Of a DNA stretch of 64,000 nt, positions 56,756 through 64,000 are shown one piece after another. The DNA lies in NCBI RefSeq assembly GCF_009765445.1, contig NZ_WHOY01000031.1, positions 3,815,606 through 3,879,605 of the forward strand, in the 5' to 3' direction. The DNA is from Pantoea sp. BAV 3049. GTDB taxonomy: Bacteria > Pseudomonadota > Gammaproteobacteria > Enterobacterales > Enterobacteriaceae. The notes beneath the pieces are model-generated. The model did no database searches. It saw nothing but the letters and a program-made list of their open reading frames with translations, and was not told where the DNA came from. Each line of letters opens with the position of its first letter. Within the stretch, counting starts at the first letter, position 1. The translations under genes and the position numbers were made by a program.

Positions 56756-57848
56756 AGTTTTACTCTACTGCCGTCAGGGTTTTGAGAAAGAGTGTGCGGC
56801 GGAGATCACTGCGAAAGCTGCAGCCCGCAATGTGTTTGGCTTTGCGCGGGTTAAGGAGAGTTCCGGCTACGTACTGTTTGAGTGCTATCAGCCGGAAGAG
56901 GCGGAGAAACTGGTGAGTGAGCTGCCGTTCAGCGAGCTGATTTTCTCCCGCCAGATGATCGTAGTGGGAGAACTGCTGCGTGATTTGCCGCCGGAAGATC
57001 GGGTGGCTCCGGTAACCGGTATGCTGACAGGTGTGGTGGAGAAGGGCGGCGAACTGCGTGTTGAGGTTCCCGACACTAACGAAAGTAAAGAGTTGCTGAA
57101 ATTCTGCCGGAAGTTCACTGTGCCGCTGCGTGCCAGCCTTCGCGCCGCGGGGGTGTTGCTGAATTACGAGAGTAACAAGCGCCCGGTGGTACACGTGTTC
57201 TTTATTGCGCCGGGCCATTGTTACGTCGGCTATTCCCTGCCGCAGAACAACTCGCCGTTCTTTATGGGCATTCCGCGCCTCAAGTTTCCGTCTGATGCAC
57301 CAAGCCGCTCGACGCTGAAGCTGGAAGAGGCGTTTCACGTCTTTATTCCTGCGGATGAGTGGGATGAGCGTCTGGCAAGCGGTATGTACGCGGTGGATTT
57401 GGGTGCCTGTCCGGGCGGCTGGACGTATCAGTTAGTCAAACGCAGCATGATGGTCCACGCCATTGATAATGGCCCGATGGCACCGAGCCTGATGGATACC
57501 GGGCAGGTTTTCCATCACCGGGAAGACGGCTTCAGGTATCGTCCGACGCGCAGTAATATCTACTGGCTGGTGTGCGATATGGTGGAGAAGCCGGTGCGGG
57601 TAGCGAACCTGATGGCGGACTGGCTGGTGAATGGCTGGTGCCGCGAGGCGATCTTCAACCTGAAGCTGCCAATGAAAAAACGCTATGAAGAGGTTTCGCA
57701 AAATCTGGCGATGATTGATGAGAGGCTGAAAGCGAACGGCATTAATGCCCAGATTCAGGCTCGCCAGCTGTACCACGATCGCGAAGAAGTCACGGTGCAT
57801 ATCCGTCGCCTCTGGGGCGCGACCCCGGGTCGTCGCGACGAGCGATAA
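56748..57848 (+). CDS. rlmM: 23S rRNA 2'-O-ribose methyltransferase RlmM (C2498)
   Basis: RlmM methylates the ribose of C2498 in the peptidyl-transferase loop of 23S rRNA, using SAM. The 366-residue protein has an N-terminal THUMP-type RNA-binding part and a C-terminal RrmJ-like methyltransferase with the SAM loop [17 protein letters not shown] near residues 215-231. [13 protein letters not shown] near 304-316 carries the catalytic Lys. It overlaps ygdD and is followed by a strong terminator. Confidence 0.96.
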   Translation: MNKVLLYCRQGFEKECAAEITAKAAARNVFGFARVKESSGYVLFECYQPEEAEKLVSELPFSELIFSRQMIVVGELLRDLPPEDRVAPVTGMLTGVVEKGGELRVEVPDTNESKELLKFCRKFTVPLRASLRAAGVLLNYESNKRPVVHVFFIAPGHCYVGYSLPQNNSPFFMGIPRLKFPSDAPSRSTLKLEEAFHVFIPADEWDERLASGMYAVDLGACPGGWTYQLVKRSMMVHAIDNGPMAPSLMDTGQVFHHREDGFRYRPTRSNIYWLVCDMVEKPVRVANLMADWLVNGWCREAIFNLKLPMKKRYEEVSQNLAMIDERLKANGINAQIQARQLYHDREEVTVHIRRLWGATPGRRDER

Positions 57849-57868
57849 CCTGCGCGATTTATCATGCT

Positions 57869-57896
57869 AAAAGGCTCCGTTTCGGAGCCTTTTTTA
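57869..57896. terminator. intrinsic terminator after rlmM
   Basis: AAAAGGCTCCG pairs with CGGAGCCTTTT around a 3-base loop, followed by TT on the plus strand. The A-run on the left side lets it also work for the convergent xni. Confidence 0.85.
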
Positions 57897-58052
57897 CGGG
57901 TGTTGCCACTGACGCTTGCGGCTTCTTTCAACTTTCGCCGCAAAAGCGTGGCTGATGATTATTTAACCCAGGCAGAGAGTCATATGTTTCTTCCAGTGAC
58001 ACATGGCGTCCCCGACCAATAGTTTCTCCCTGCACCAGCCCGTATTATCCAC

Positions 58053-58808
58053 TTATTTCTGCAGCCGCAGCTCCTTCAGATTTCCTTCCATTGCCAGATC
58101 GGTTTTCAGGGTGGCAACCTGTCTGCAGACCTCAGCCATCTCCCTGTGCTGCTCCAGTTTTTTCCGCCACTTCTCCGCGACTGCGGGCAGGTTCTGATAG
58201 ATCCCTTCCAGCGTGCCGAACTCCTGCAGCAACTGTGCTGCACTTTTGGCACCGATACCCGCCACGCCGGGGATCTTACTGCTGCCGATCCCGGCCAGTC
58301 CCCAATAATCCGGGAGTTGGCCAGGCGTTACGCCGAACTCCTTACTGATAAACGGCACGTCAAGCCAGCGTTTCTGAAAGTAGTCGCGGATCAGAATATT
58401 GGGTGCCAGCAGCTGGCAGTACCCCTTGTCGGTGGAGACGATAGTGGCCTGGTGGCCGCTGGCTGCAACCTTCGCCGCCAGCGTGGCCGCCAGATCGTCA
58501 GCTTCTTCTCCGGCAGCATGCCAGCAGGGAACGCCTGCTGCGGCAAAGGCCTCGCGCAGCCGCTGCATCTCCTCTTTCAGCGTATCCGGCATCGGCGAGC
58601 GTCCCGCTTTATAGTCCGGCAGCAGCTGGTGACGCCAGCCCTGGCGGCGGTCATCATCATCAAACACGGCGACTGCATGGGTCGGCTGGCTGTGCAGGAT
58701 CAGCTGCGTGAGCGCATGGACGCAGGTTTCCTGGCACGGTGAACCCTGAACCGCATGGATACGACGGATCAGATTCAGGGCGTCAACAATCAATAAATGA
58801 ATAGTCAT
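58053..58808 (-). CDS. xni: flap endonuclease Xni (exonuclease IX)
   Basis: Xni is a structure-specific 5' flap endonuclease related to the 5' nuclease domain of DNA polymerase I, with 251 residues as in E. coli. The motifs are [14 protein letters not shown] with the first Asp, [46 protein letters not shown] and the helix-hairpin-helix [24 protein letters not shown]. Like its E. coli counterpart it has fewer metal-binding acidic residues than PolI. It lies next to ppnN; the sdaCB genes of E. coli are not present. Confidence 0.94.
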   Translation of the reverse strand: MTIHLLIVDALNLIRRIHAVQGSPCQETCVHALTQLILHSQPTHAVAVFDDDDRRQGWRHQLLPDYKAGRSPMPDTLKEEMQRLREAFAAAGVPCWHAAGEEADDLAATLAAKVAASGHQATIVSTDKGYCQLLAPNILIRDYFQKRWLDVPFISKEFGVTPGQLPDYWGLAGIGSSKIPGVAGIGAKSAAQLLQEFGTLEGIYQNLPAVAEKWRKKLEQHREMAEVCRQVATLKTDLAMEGNLKELRLQK

Positions 58809-58853
58809 AGTCAGGCACGAAGGGGAGCGGCACGGCTGCCGCTCCAGAGAAGA

Positions 58854-60218
58854 TTACTTGATGATTTCGTAGCAGGGGATGTAGGCCGTTCCCGGCAGCT
58901 TCATACGGTGCTGGGCAACAAATCCCTGTAACAAATCGTCCATGCGGCGCATCATTTCCGGATCGCCATGCAGCTTATAAGGGCCTTTCTCTTTAATGGC
59001 CCGCACGCCAACATCCTTCACGTTACCGGCCACGATGCCGGAGAATGCCCGGCGCAGGGCTGCCGCAAGCTGCTCGGCTGGCTGATCTGGATAGAGGTTC
59101 AGGTTCGCCATATTTTCATGCGTCGGCACGAACGGCACCTGCAGATCCGGCGCGATGCGGATAGCCCAGTTAAAGCTGTAGGCATCGCCAGTTTCACGAC
59201 GGTGCTCTTTCACTTTTGGCATCGCTTTTTTCATCAGCCGGGCCACTTCAGGCGCATCATCAATAATGATGGTGTAGTGCTGGCGGGCGGCTTCACCCAG
59301 CGTGCTGACGATAAATTCGTCCATCACGCGGAAGTAGTCTGCGCTCTCTTTTGGTCCGGTCAGTATCAGCGGCAGGATCTGATCCTGGTTGCGCGGATTC
59401 ATCAAAATACCCAGCAGATAGAGCAGCTCTTCCGCTGTTCCCACCCCGCCCGGGAAGATGATGATGCCGTGGGCGATACGCACAAATGCCTCAAGACGCT
59501 TCTCAATGTCCGGCATGATGATCAGCTCATTGACCAGTGGGTTCGGCGGCTCAGCGGCGATAATCGAAGGCTCAGTCAGACCAATAAAGCGGCCTTCTTT
59601 ATAACGCTGCTGCGCATGACCCACTGCCGCACCTTTCATGGGTGCTTCCATCACCCCTGGCCCGCAACCGGTACAGATGTTCAGCTCGCGCAGGCCCAGT
59701 TGTGAACCGACGTTACGGCAATACTGATATTCAACGGCATTAATCGAGTGCCCACCCCAGCACACCACGGTGTTCGGCTCTTCGCCAACATGCAGTGCCC
59801 GCGCGTTACGCAGGATGGAAAACACCAGATTGGTGATATGCACTGAGTCATCAATGTTCAGATGCTGGAAGCGGTCGGCGCTGTCGATCTGACCGTTAAC
59901 GAACAGAATGTCACGCAGAACGGCAAACAGGTTAGCCTGCAGCGAACGGATAATGCGGCCATCGACAAAGGCTTCATCCGGCGGATTCAACAGCTCCAAC
60001 TTTACGCCGCGCTCGCGACGCAGCACGTTGATGTCGAAATCTTCAAAACGGGACAACAGCTCATGACTGCTGTCGGTCTGGCTACCGGAGTTCAGTACGG
60101 CAAGAGAACAGTTGCGGAAGAGTTGGTAAAGGTCGCTGCTGGCCGTCCGTTTCAGCATGTCGACTTCCAGTTGGGACAGCAAATCCATTGAGCCTAACGG
60201 GCTGATTTGGGTAATCAA
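58854..60218 (-). CDS. ppnN: pyrimidine/purine nucleotide 5'-monophosphate nucleosidase PpnN (YgdH)
   Basis: PpnN splits nucleoside monophosphates into base and ribose 5-phosphate and is stimulated by (p)ppGpp. The LOG-family core has [20 protein letters not shown]-like sequence (here [20 protein letters not shown] near residues 251-270) and [22 protein letters not shown] near 175-196. It starts with TTG at 60218, giving 454 residues exactly as in E. coli, with AAGGAG seven bases before; no ATG or GTG fits. A longer frame of 20 codons is spurious. Confidence 0.94.
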   Translation of the reverse strand: MITQISPLGSMDLLSQLEVDMLKRTASSDLYQLFRNCSLAVLNSGSQTDSSHELLSRFEDFDINVLRRERGVKLELLNPPDEAFVDGRIIRSLQANLFAVLRDILFVNGQIDSADRFQHLNIDDSVHITNLVFSILRNARALHVGEEPNTVVCWGGHSINAVEYQYCRNVGSQLGLRELNICTGCGPGVMEAPMKGAAVGHAQQRYKEGRFIGLTEPSIIAAEPPNPLVNELIIMPDIEKRLEAFVRIAHGIIIFPGGVGTAEELLYLLGILMNPRNQDQILPLILTGPKESADYFRVMDEFIVSTLGEAARQHYTIIIDDAPEVARLMKKAMPKVKEHRRETGDAYSFNWAIRIAPDLQVPFVPTHENMANLNLYPDQPAEQLAAALRRAFSGIVAGNVKDVGVRAIKEKGPYKLHGDPEMMRRMDDLLQGFVAQHRMKLPGTAYIPCYEIIK

Positions 60219-60379
60219 ATTAACTCCTTTACACCCATCCGGGTGGTGATCGCTCCCGACGGGCAGCCAGACTGGCACCTCGTCGTGGAGAGGGAATGTC
60301 CCTGGGCGGGGGAAACCGTTCGCCCACCTTCAGAGTAGCTTTGTCCGCGGGGGTTTAACAATAGCGTGCTGCCTGGTTA

Positions 60380-60395
60380 TGCGTAACGTTACGCA
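60380..60395. promoter_or_regulatory. 16-bp perfect palindrome TGCGTAACGTTACGCA upstream of ppnN
   Basis: A perfect palindrome with the central AACGTT typical of LacI/GalR-family operators, about 160 bases before ppnN and just behind the queF stop codon. It does not look like a terminator: in the queF direction the T-run precedes it rather than follows. The binding protein is unknown. Confidence 0.45.
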
Positions 60396-60408
60396 AAAAG
60401 AGAGCAAA

Positions 60409-61254
60409 TTACTGGCGAACCAGGCGGGAAAGTCCTGGTTTAAACTCGCCGTTGCTGCGCCACGGATTGATATCCAGCCCGCCGCGGCGGGTATAACGGG
60501 CGTAAACGCTCAGACTTTCAGGCTGACAGAAGTGCAGAATATCGTTAAAAATGCGCTCGACGCACTGCTCGTGGAATTCGTTATGGTGACGGAAAGAAAC
60601 CAGGTAGCGCAGCAGCGCTTCACGCTGAATACGTGGCCCGCGATAGCTGATCTGCACCGAGCCCCAGTCAGGCTGGTTGGTGATCAGACAGTTGGATTTG
60701 AGCAGATGGCTGACCAGCTGCTCTTCCACCACTTCAGCCTGTGTGGACTGCTGCAGATAGTCAGTGCTGAACTGGTAGCTATCGATTTCGATATCCTGCT
60801 CATCAATACAGTAGCCGCTGAAGTGACCGATGGGCTGGCCTTCCACTTCCTGCAGGCGGAACAGCGCCACGTTCACTTCTCCCTGCGCACAGGCGCTTAG
60901 ATCCCGCTCCAGCGTGGCGCGCACTTCGCCCCAGTCCGCAAAACGGGTCTGATTAAAGCTGTTAAGGTAGAGTTTGAAGCTTTTGGATTCGATCAGATTG
61001 ATGCTGTCGGCGTTCAGGGTCACTTCACCGACGGCCACCTGCGGCAACCCTTTGGCATTCAGCCAGGACAATTCGTACAGCGTCCAGATATCCGCGCCGT
61101 GAAAGGGTAAACTTTCCGGGAAAAGACCCAGCGGCTCGCGATTCATACTGCGCGGCACGGCCTGCAGCAAAGAGGGCTGGTAGATATCGTGGTATTCTGT
61201 TGGTTTTCCCAGGGTCAGACCGCTGAGCGCCTGATGTGGATCCTTTAAAGACAT
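60409..61254 (-). CDS. queF: NADPH-dependent 7-cyano-7-deazaguanine reductase QueF (long type)
   Basis: QueF reduces preQ0 to preQ1 in queuosine synthesis. The 281-residue bimodular form has the QueF motif [15 protein letters not shown] (from residue 89) in the N-terminal half and the active Cys189 in [19 protein letters not shown] in the C-terminal half. [21 protein letters not shown]-type sequence (here [16 protein letters not shown]) binds substrate. It stands between ppnN and the divergent syd, as in E. coli. Confidence 0.96.
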   Translation of the reverse strand: MSLKDPHQALSGLTLGKPTEYHDIYQPSLLQAVPRSMNREPLGLFPESLPFHGADIWTLYELSWLNAKGLPQVAVGEVTLNADSINLIESKSFKLYLNSFNQTRFADWGEVRATLERDLSACAQGEVNVALFRLQEVEGQPIGHFSGYCIDEQDIEIDSYQFSTDYLQQSTQAEVVEEQLVSHLLKSNCLITNQPDWGSVQISYRGPRIQREALLRYLVSFRHHNEFHEQCVERIFNDILHFCQPESLSVYARYTRRGGLDINPWRSNGEFKPGLSRLVRQ

Positions 61255-61326
61255 GGTTTTACCTTAATCGTTTCCCAATGTGGGCTTAGCCTTAGTGTAA
61301 CCCAGGCAGCAGAGAGTGAAAAAAGA

Positions 61327-61866
61327 ATGATTGAAGAGACTTCCCGCGCACTGACTGAATTTACCCGACACTATTGTGAGGTCTGGCAGCAGAAGAGCGG
61401 CCATGCGCCAGCCAGCAGCGAGCTGTATGGCGTGCCTTCTCCCTGCGTGCAGCATACGGGGGACGATGAAGTGTTCTGGCTGCCACAGCCGTTTACCCTT
61501 GCGCAAAATCTGGAGGCCATTGAGCGGGCACTGGATCTGCGCATCCAGCCCTCCGTGGTGGCCTGGTACACTTCACAGTTCGCGGGAGATATGGCTGCCA
61601 GCGTCAATGGACAATCCTGTACTTTACTGCAGACCTGGAGTGAGGAAGATTTTGTTCGTGTGCAGGAAAACCTGATTGGTCACCTGGTGATGAAGCGCCG
61701 TCTTAAGCACTCTCCGACGCTGTTTATCGCCACCACGGACTCTGAACTGGAAGTGATCTCGGTCTGTAATCTGAGTGGGGAAGTGGTGCTGGAACAGCTC
61801 GGTACCCTGAAGCGGACCGTGCTGGCTGGCGATCTGGCAACATTTCTCTTATCCGTCACCGTTTAA
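61327..61866 (+). CDS. syd: SecY-interacting protein Syd
   Basis: Syd is a soluble protein that binds the cytoplasmic face of SecY and disturbs faulty translocons. It has 179 residues, close to the E. coli length of 181. Conserved stretches are [28 protein letters not shown] near the start, [34 protein letters not shown] (cited by parts) and [19 protein letters not shown]. It lies divergent from queF and upstream of csrB. Confidence 0.94.
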   Translation: MIEETSRALTEFTRHYCEVWQQKSGHAPASSELYGVPSPCVQHTGDDEVFWLPQPFTLAQNLEAIERALDLRIQPSVVAWYTSQFAGDMAASVNGQSCTLLQTWSEEDFVRVQENLIGHLVMKRRLKHSPTLFIATTDSELEVISVCNLSGEVVLEQLGTLKRTVLAGDLATFLLSVTV

Positions 61867-61897
61867 TGGAGTAAATGCGGAAAAGGGCTGGCACCGT

Positions 61898-61938
61898 TGT
61901 GAGACATCTCTTACATAACCTGTAAGAGATCGCTTTTA
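61898..61938. promoter_or_regulatory. BarA-UvrY (GacA-type) binding sites upstream of csrB
   Basis: TGTGAGACATCTCTTACA at 61898-61915 differs at one base from the 18-bp UvrY site known in E. coli csrB and csrC. TGTAAG-N6-CTTTTA at 61921-61938 is a weaker second copy. They stand about 200 bases before the csrB start, as in related bacteria. Confidence 0.85.
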
Positions 61939-62114
61939 TAAGTACAGAGTATTCCTGGGGTTATTTGCGAAAAGTATTGTAAATCATGATGTTGATAAAA
62001 ACAGGATTTATAAAAACCCCTTCTTGATCAAAAAAGAGCTGTGAGCCATATTGTTTGCTTATGACAATCGGGCAAAATAGCACTCATCGGAAAGGATGCT
62101 GTGGCTTAAGGATT

Positions 62115-62389
62115 GAGTCAGGACACATCTGGAAGATGCTGCAGGGAAAGTCTTCAGGACGAAGATAAAGGGAACATCTCAGGAAGAGTTAAGGGACACC
62201 TCCAGGACGGAGAATGTGAGCTGCCAGAATAGACAGCGAGCCAGGATGCTAAGGGACTATCACCACAGATGGTGAAATTGTAGGGAACACTTTAGGGACA
62301 TAGTTATCAAGGATGAGCAGGGAGCACTAATGTAGCTGGATGGCTGCGAACGAACCGGGAGCACTGTTATTACAGTGCTCCCTTTTTTT
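62115..62389 (+). ncRNA. csrB: CsrB small RNA, antagonist of CsrA
   Basis: The RNA begins GAGTCA as in E. coli CsrB and ends in a strong terminator (GGGAGCACTG/CAGTGCTCCC followed by seven T). By eye it contains about 17 GGA motifs, many in small hairpin loops of the AGGA or AGGGA type, which bind and sequester CsrA. The 3' third, with ATCAAGGATGAGCAGGGAGC and GTAGCTGGATGGCTGCGAA, is close to E. coli. At about 275 bases it is shorter than the E. coli RNA (369), mainly in the middle. It stands between syd and yqcC as in E. coli and has UvrY sites upstream. Confidence 0.93.
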
Positions 62390-62472
62390 CGTCCATACTT
62401 TTACCTCTCCCGCGCGTGAATGCTATGCTTGCGGCCCTTTTATTAAACTCTTTGACCGACAGGAGAGCGCTG

Positions 62473-62799
62473 ATGAGCCGTGAACAGCTGGTTCGGGAAC
62501 GCTTACAGGCGATCCAGCAAATATTACAAGACGCGGGGCTGTGGCAATCCTGCGCACCGAATTCTGAGGCTTTTGAGAGCCAGGAGCCTTTTTGCGTGGA
62601 TACCATGATGCCGGTACAGTGGCTGCAGTGGGTGTTGCTGCCGCGCATGCAGGCAATGCTGGATGCCGGTGCTGCCCTGCCGGTCAAACTGGCCGTCGCA
62701 CCTTATTATGAAATGGCGCTGGAAGGGGAGATCCCCGCCCGTGCCACACTCCTGCACGCCCTGAACGAGCTGGATCAGCTTTTTGAGCATGACGCCTGA
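62473..62799 (+). CDS. yqcC: YqcC family protein (DUF446)
   Basis: The 108-residue cytoplasmic protein has WLQWVLLPRMQAMLDAGAALP and VAPYYEMALEGE, the hallmarks of YqcC. Start at 62473 (MSREQLVRERLQAIQQIL) with AGGAG well placed; 19 further codons upstream are unsupported because they run into the csrB terminator region. Function unknown. Its stop overlaps the truC start by one base, so it is coupled to a tRNA-modification gene. Confidence 0.92.
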   Translation: MSREQLVRERLQAIQQILQDAGLWQSCAPNSEAFESQEPFCVDTMMPVQWLQWVLLPRMQAMLDAGAALPVKLAVAPYYEMALEGEIPARATLLHALNELDQLFEHDA

Positions 62800-63578
62800 T
62801 GCTGGAGATTATTTATCAGGATCAATGGCTGGTGGCCGTGAATAAACCTGCGGGTTGGCTGGTTCACCGCAGCTGGCTGGACCGGCATGAAAAAGTTTTT
62901 GTCATGCAGACGGTGCGCGATCAGATTGGCCAGCATGTTTTCACCGTTCACCGGTTGGATCGCCCGACCTCAGGCGTTTTGCTGATGGCCCTGTCCAGCG
63001 AGGTTGCCCGCCAGCTGTCAGAACAGTTTGAGCAGTACCAGCTGCAGAAAACTTACCATGCGGTGGTCAGGGGTTGGCTTGAAGGCGAGGAGACCCTCGA
63101 CTATGCCCTGACCGAAGAGCTGGACAAGATTGCCGATAAATTCGCTAATCCCGAAAAAGCCCCGCAGCCAGCGGTGACCCATTGGCGTGGGCTGGCAACC
63201 GCCGAACTGCCGGTACCGGTCAGCCGTTACGAGACCTCACGTTATTCGCTGGTGGAGCTGAAACCGCAGAGCGGCCGAAAACATCAGCTGCGTCGCCATA
63301 TGACCCATCTGCGCCACCCGATTATTGGCGACACCGCGCATGGTGATTTGCGCCAGAACCGCAGCGCCGCGCAGAACTTTGGCATGAACCGTCTGATGCT
63401 GCATGCCAGTGAGCTGCAGCTGGCTCATCCCGTTACCGGAGAAGCACTGCTGCTGCGGGCCGGGCTGGATAAGGCCTGGCAGGGAATAATGGCGCCTTTC
63501 GGCTGGCAGACGTGTCTCCCTCATCTTCCGGGGGTTGAGTTTGACCCGGCTTACCCTCAGGATAGTGCCTCAGAATAA
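62799..63578 (+). CDS. truC: tRNA pseudouridine(65) synthase TruC
   Basis: TruC converts U65 in the T-stem of some tRNAs to pseudouridine. The 259-residue RluA-family enzyme has the catalytic Asp54 in VHRLDRPTSGVLLMALSS, the binding strand LVELKPQSGRKHQLRRHM near residue 148, and RLMLHASELQLAHPVTGE near 196. No S4 domain is present, as expected for TruC. It starts at the yqcC stop codon and is followed about 20 bases later by yqcA. Confidence 0.96.
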   Translation: MLEIIYQDQWLVAVNKPAGWLVHRSWLDRHEKVFVMQTVRDQIGQHVFTVHRLDRPTSGVLLMALSSEVARQLSEQFEQYQLQKTYHAVVRGWLEGEETLDYALTEELDKIADKFANPEKAPQPAVTHWRGLATAELPVPVSRYETSRYSLVELKPQSGRKHQLRRHMTHLRHPIIGDTAHGDLRQNRSAAQNFGMNRLMLHASELQLAHPVTGEALLLRAGLDKAWQGIMAPFGWQTCLPHLPGVEFDPAYPQDSASE

Positions 63579-63600
63579 GCGCCCGGAAAGGAGAAAAGCA

Positions 63601-64000
63601 TGGCTCAGGTAGGCATTTTTGTTGGCACGGTTTACGGTAATGCGCTGTTGGTCGCTGAGGAAGCGGAGCCTCTGCTGGCCGATCAGGGGCATCAGGTCAA
63701 GATTTTTGAAGACCCGACGCTGGAAGAGTGGCAGCGCTACAGCGAAGGTGTGGCGCTGGTTATCACCTCCACCACCGGGCAGGGCGATCTGCCTGACAGC
63801 ATCGCGCCGCTGTTCCACGCTATCAAAGATAAGCTGGGACACCAGCCCATGCTGCGCTATGGCGTGATTGCGCTGGGCGACAGCAGCTACGATGATTTTT
63901 GTGGAGGCGGTAAAAAGTTTGATGCGCTGCTGCAGGAGCATGCGGCTCAGCGTGTGGGTGAGGTGCTGATGGTGGATGCAACTGAAAACCCGGAGCCGGA
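63601..64000 (+). CDS. yqcA: flavodoxin-like protein YqcA (3' end outside window)
   Basis: The first 133 residues of an FMN-binding flavodoxin of the MioC/YqcA type (E. coli YqcA about 149). The phosphate-binding loop is [16 protein letters not shown] near residues 8-23. [18 protein letters not shown] near 56-73 and [21 protein letters not shown] near 92-112 surround the flavin. It may supply electrons to a cytoplasmic enzyme; its partner is not known. AAAGGAG lies before the start. Confidence 0.94.

Overview
The window is a contiguous piece of a Gram-negative enterobacterial chromosome, most likely from the Erwinia/Pantoea group (Erwiniaceae). The basis is gene order. From about 18.7 kb to the end it follows the aas-lplT-tas-ygdR-ygdQ-mutH-rppH-ptsP-lgt-thyA-ppdAB-ygdB-ppdC-recC-ptrA-recB-recD-argA-amiC-tRNA-fMet-mltA-tcdA-csdE-csdA-ygdI-gcvB-gcvA-ygdD-rlmM series, then xni-ppnN-queF-syd-csrB-yqcC-truC-yqcA, known from Escherichia coli. 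It lacks several Escherichia blocks: no galR/omrAB beside aas, no fucose genes, and no sdaCB before xni. The genus is inferred; no rRNA or species marker is present. I saw no insertion sequence, phage gene, CRISPR array or broken gene.

Layout. Positions 1-2443 hold the end of an AcrB-type RND pump gene and its outer-membrane lipoprotein channel, closed by a clear terminator. Positions 2497-11440 hold a second tripartite pump operon (mdtA-mdtB-mdtC plus its own channel), arranged like Pseudomonas muxABC-opmB rather than E. coli mdtABCD-baeSR. Positions 11487-18064, on the minus strand, form an accessory operon: a sugar-type ABC importer (binding protein, double ATPase, permease), a dimethylformamidase-like hydrolase and a regulator made of two fused MarR domains. 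This is the best candidate for an undescribed system. A gene-free stretch of about 630 bp separates it from the conserved core.

The core carries phospholipid repair (aas, lplT), mismatch repair (mutH), RNA 5'-end processing (rppH), the nitrogen PTS (ptsP), lipoprotein maturation (lgt), thymidylate synthesis (thyA), minor pilins, the RecBCD nuclease with protease III, arginine synthesis (argA), wall amidase and lytic transglycosylase (amiC, mltA), the CsdA-CsdE-TcdA sulfur/t6A module, and the regulatory RNAs GcvB and CsrB. Accessory genes interrupt it at two places: ddpX (D-Ala-D-Ala dipeptidase) between thyA and ppdA, and an EpsG/Wzy-like membrane polymerase plus an acyltransferase between recD and argA.

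Regulatory signals read directly include a nearly perfect double ARG box before argA, BarA-UvrY (GacA-type) sites before csrB, a CRP-S-like site before the pilin operon, a cluster of DnaA-box sequences in the mutH-rppH gap, several intrinsic terminators and the tRNA promoter. All recognitions rest on motif reading and remembered family sequences; no database search was run.
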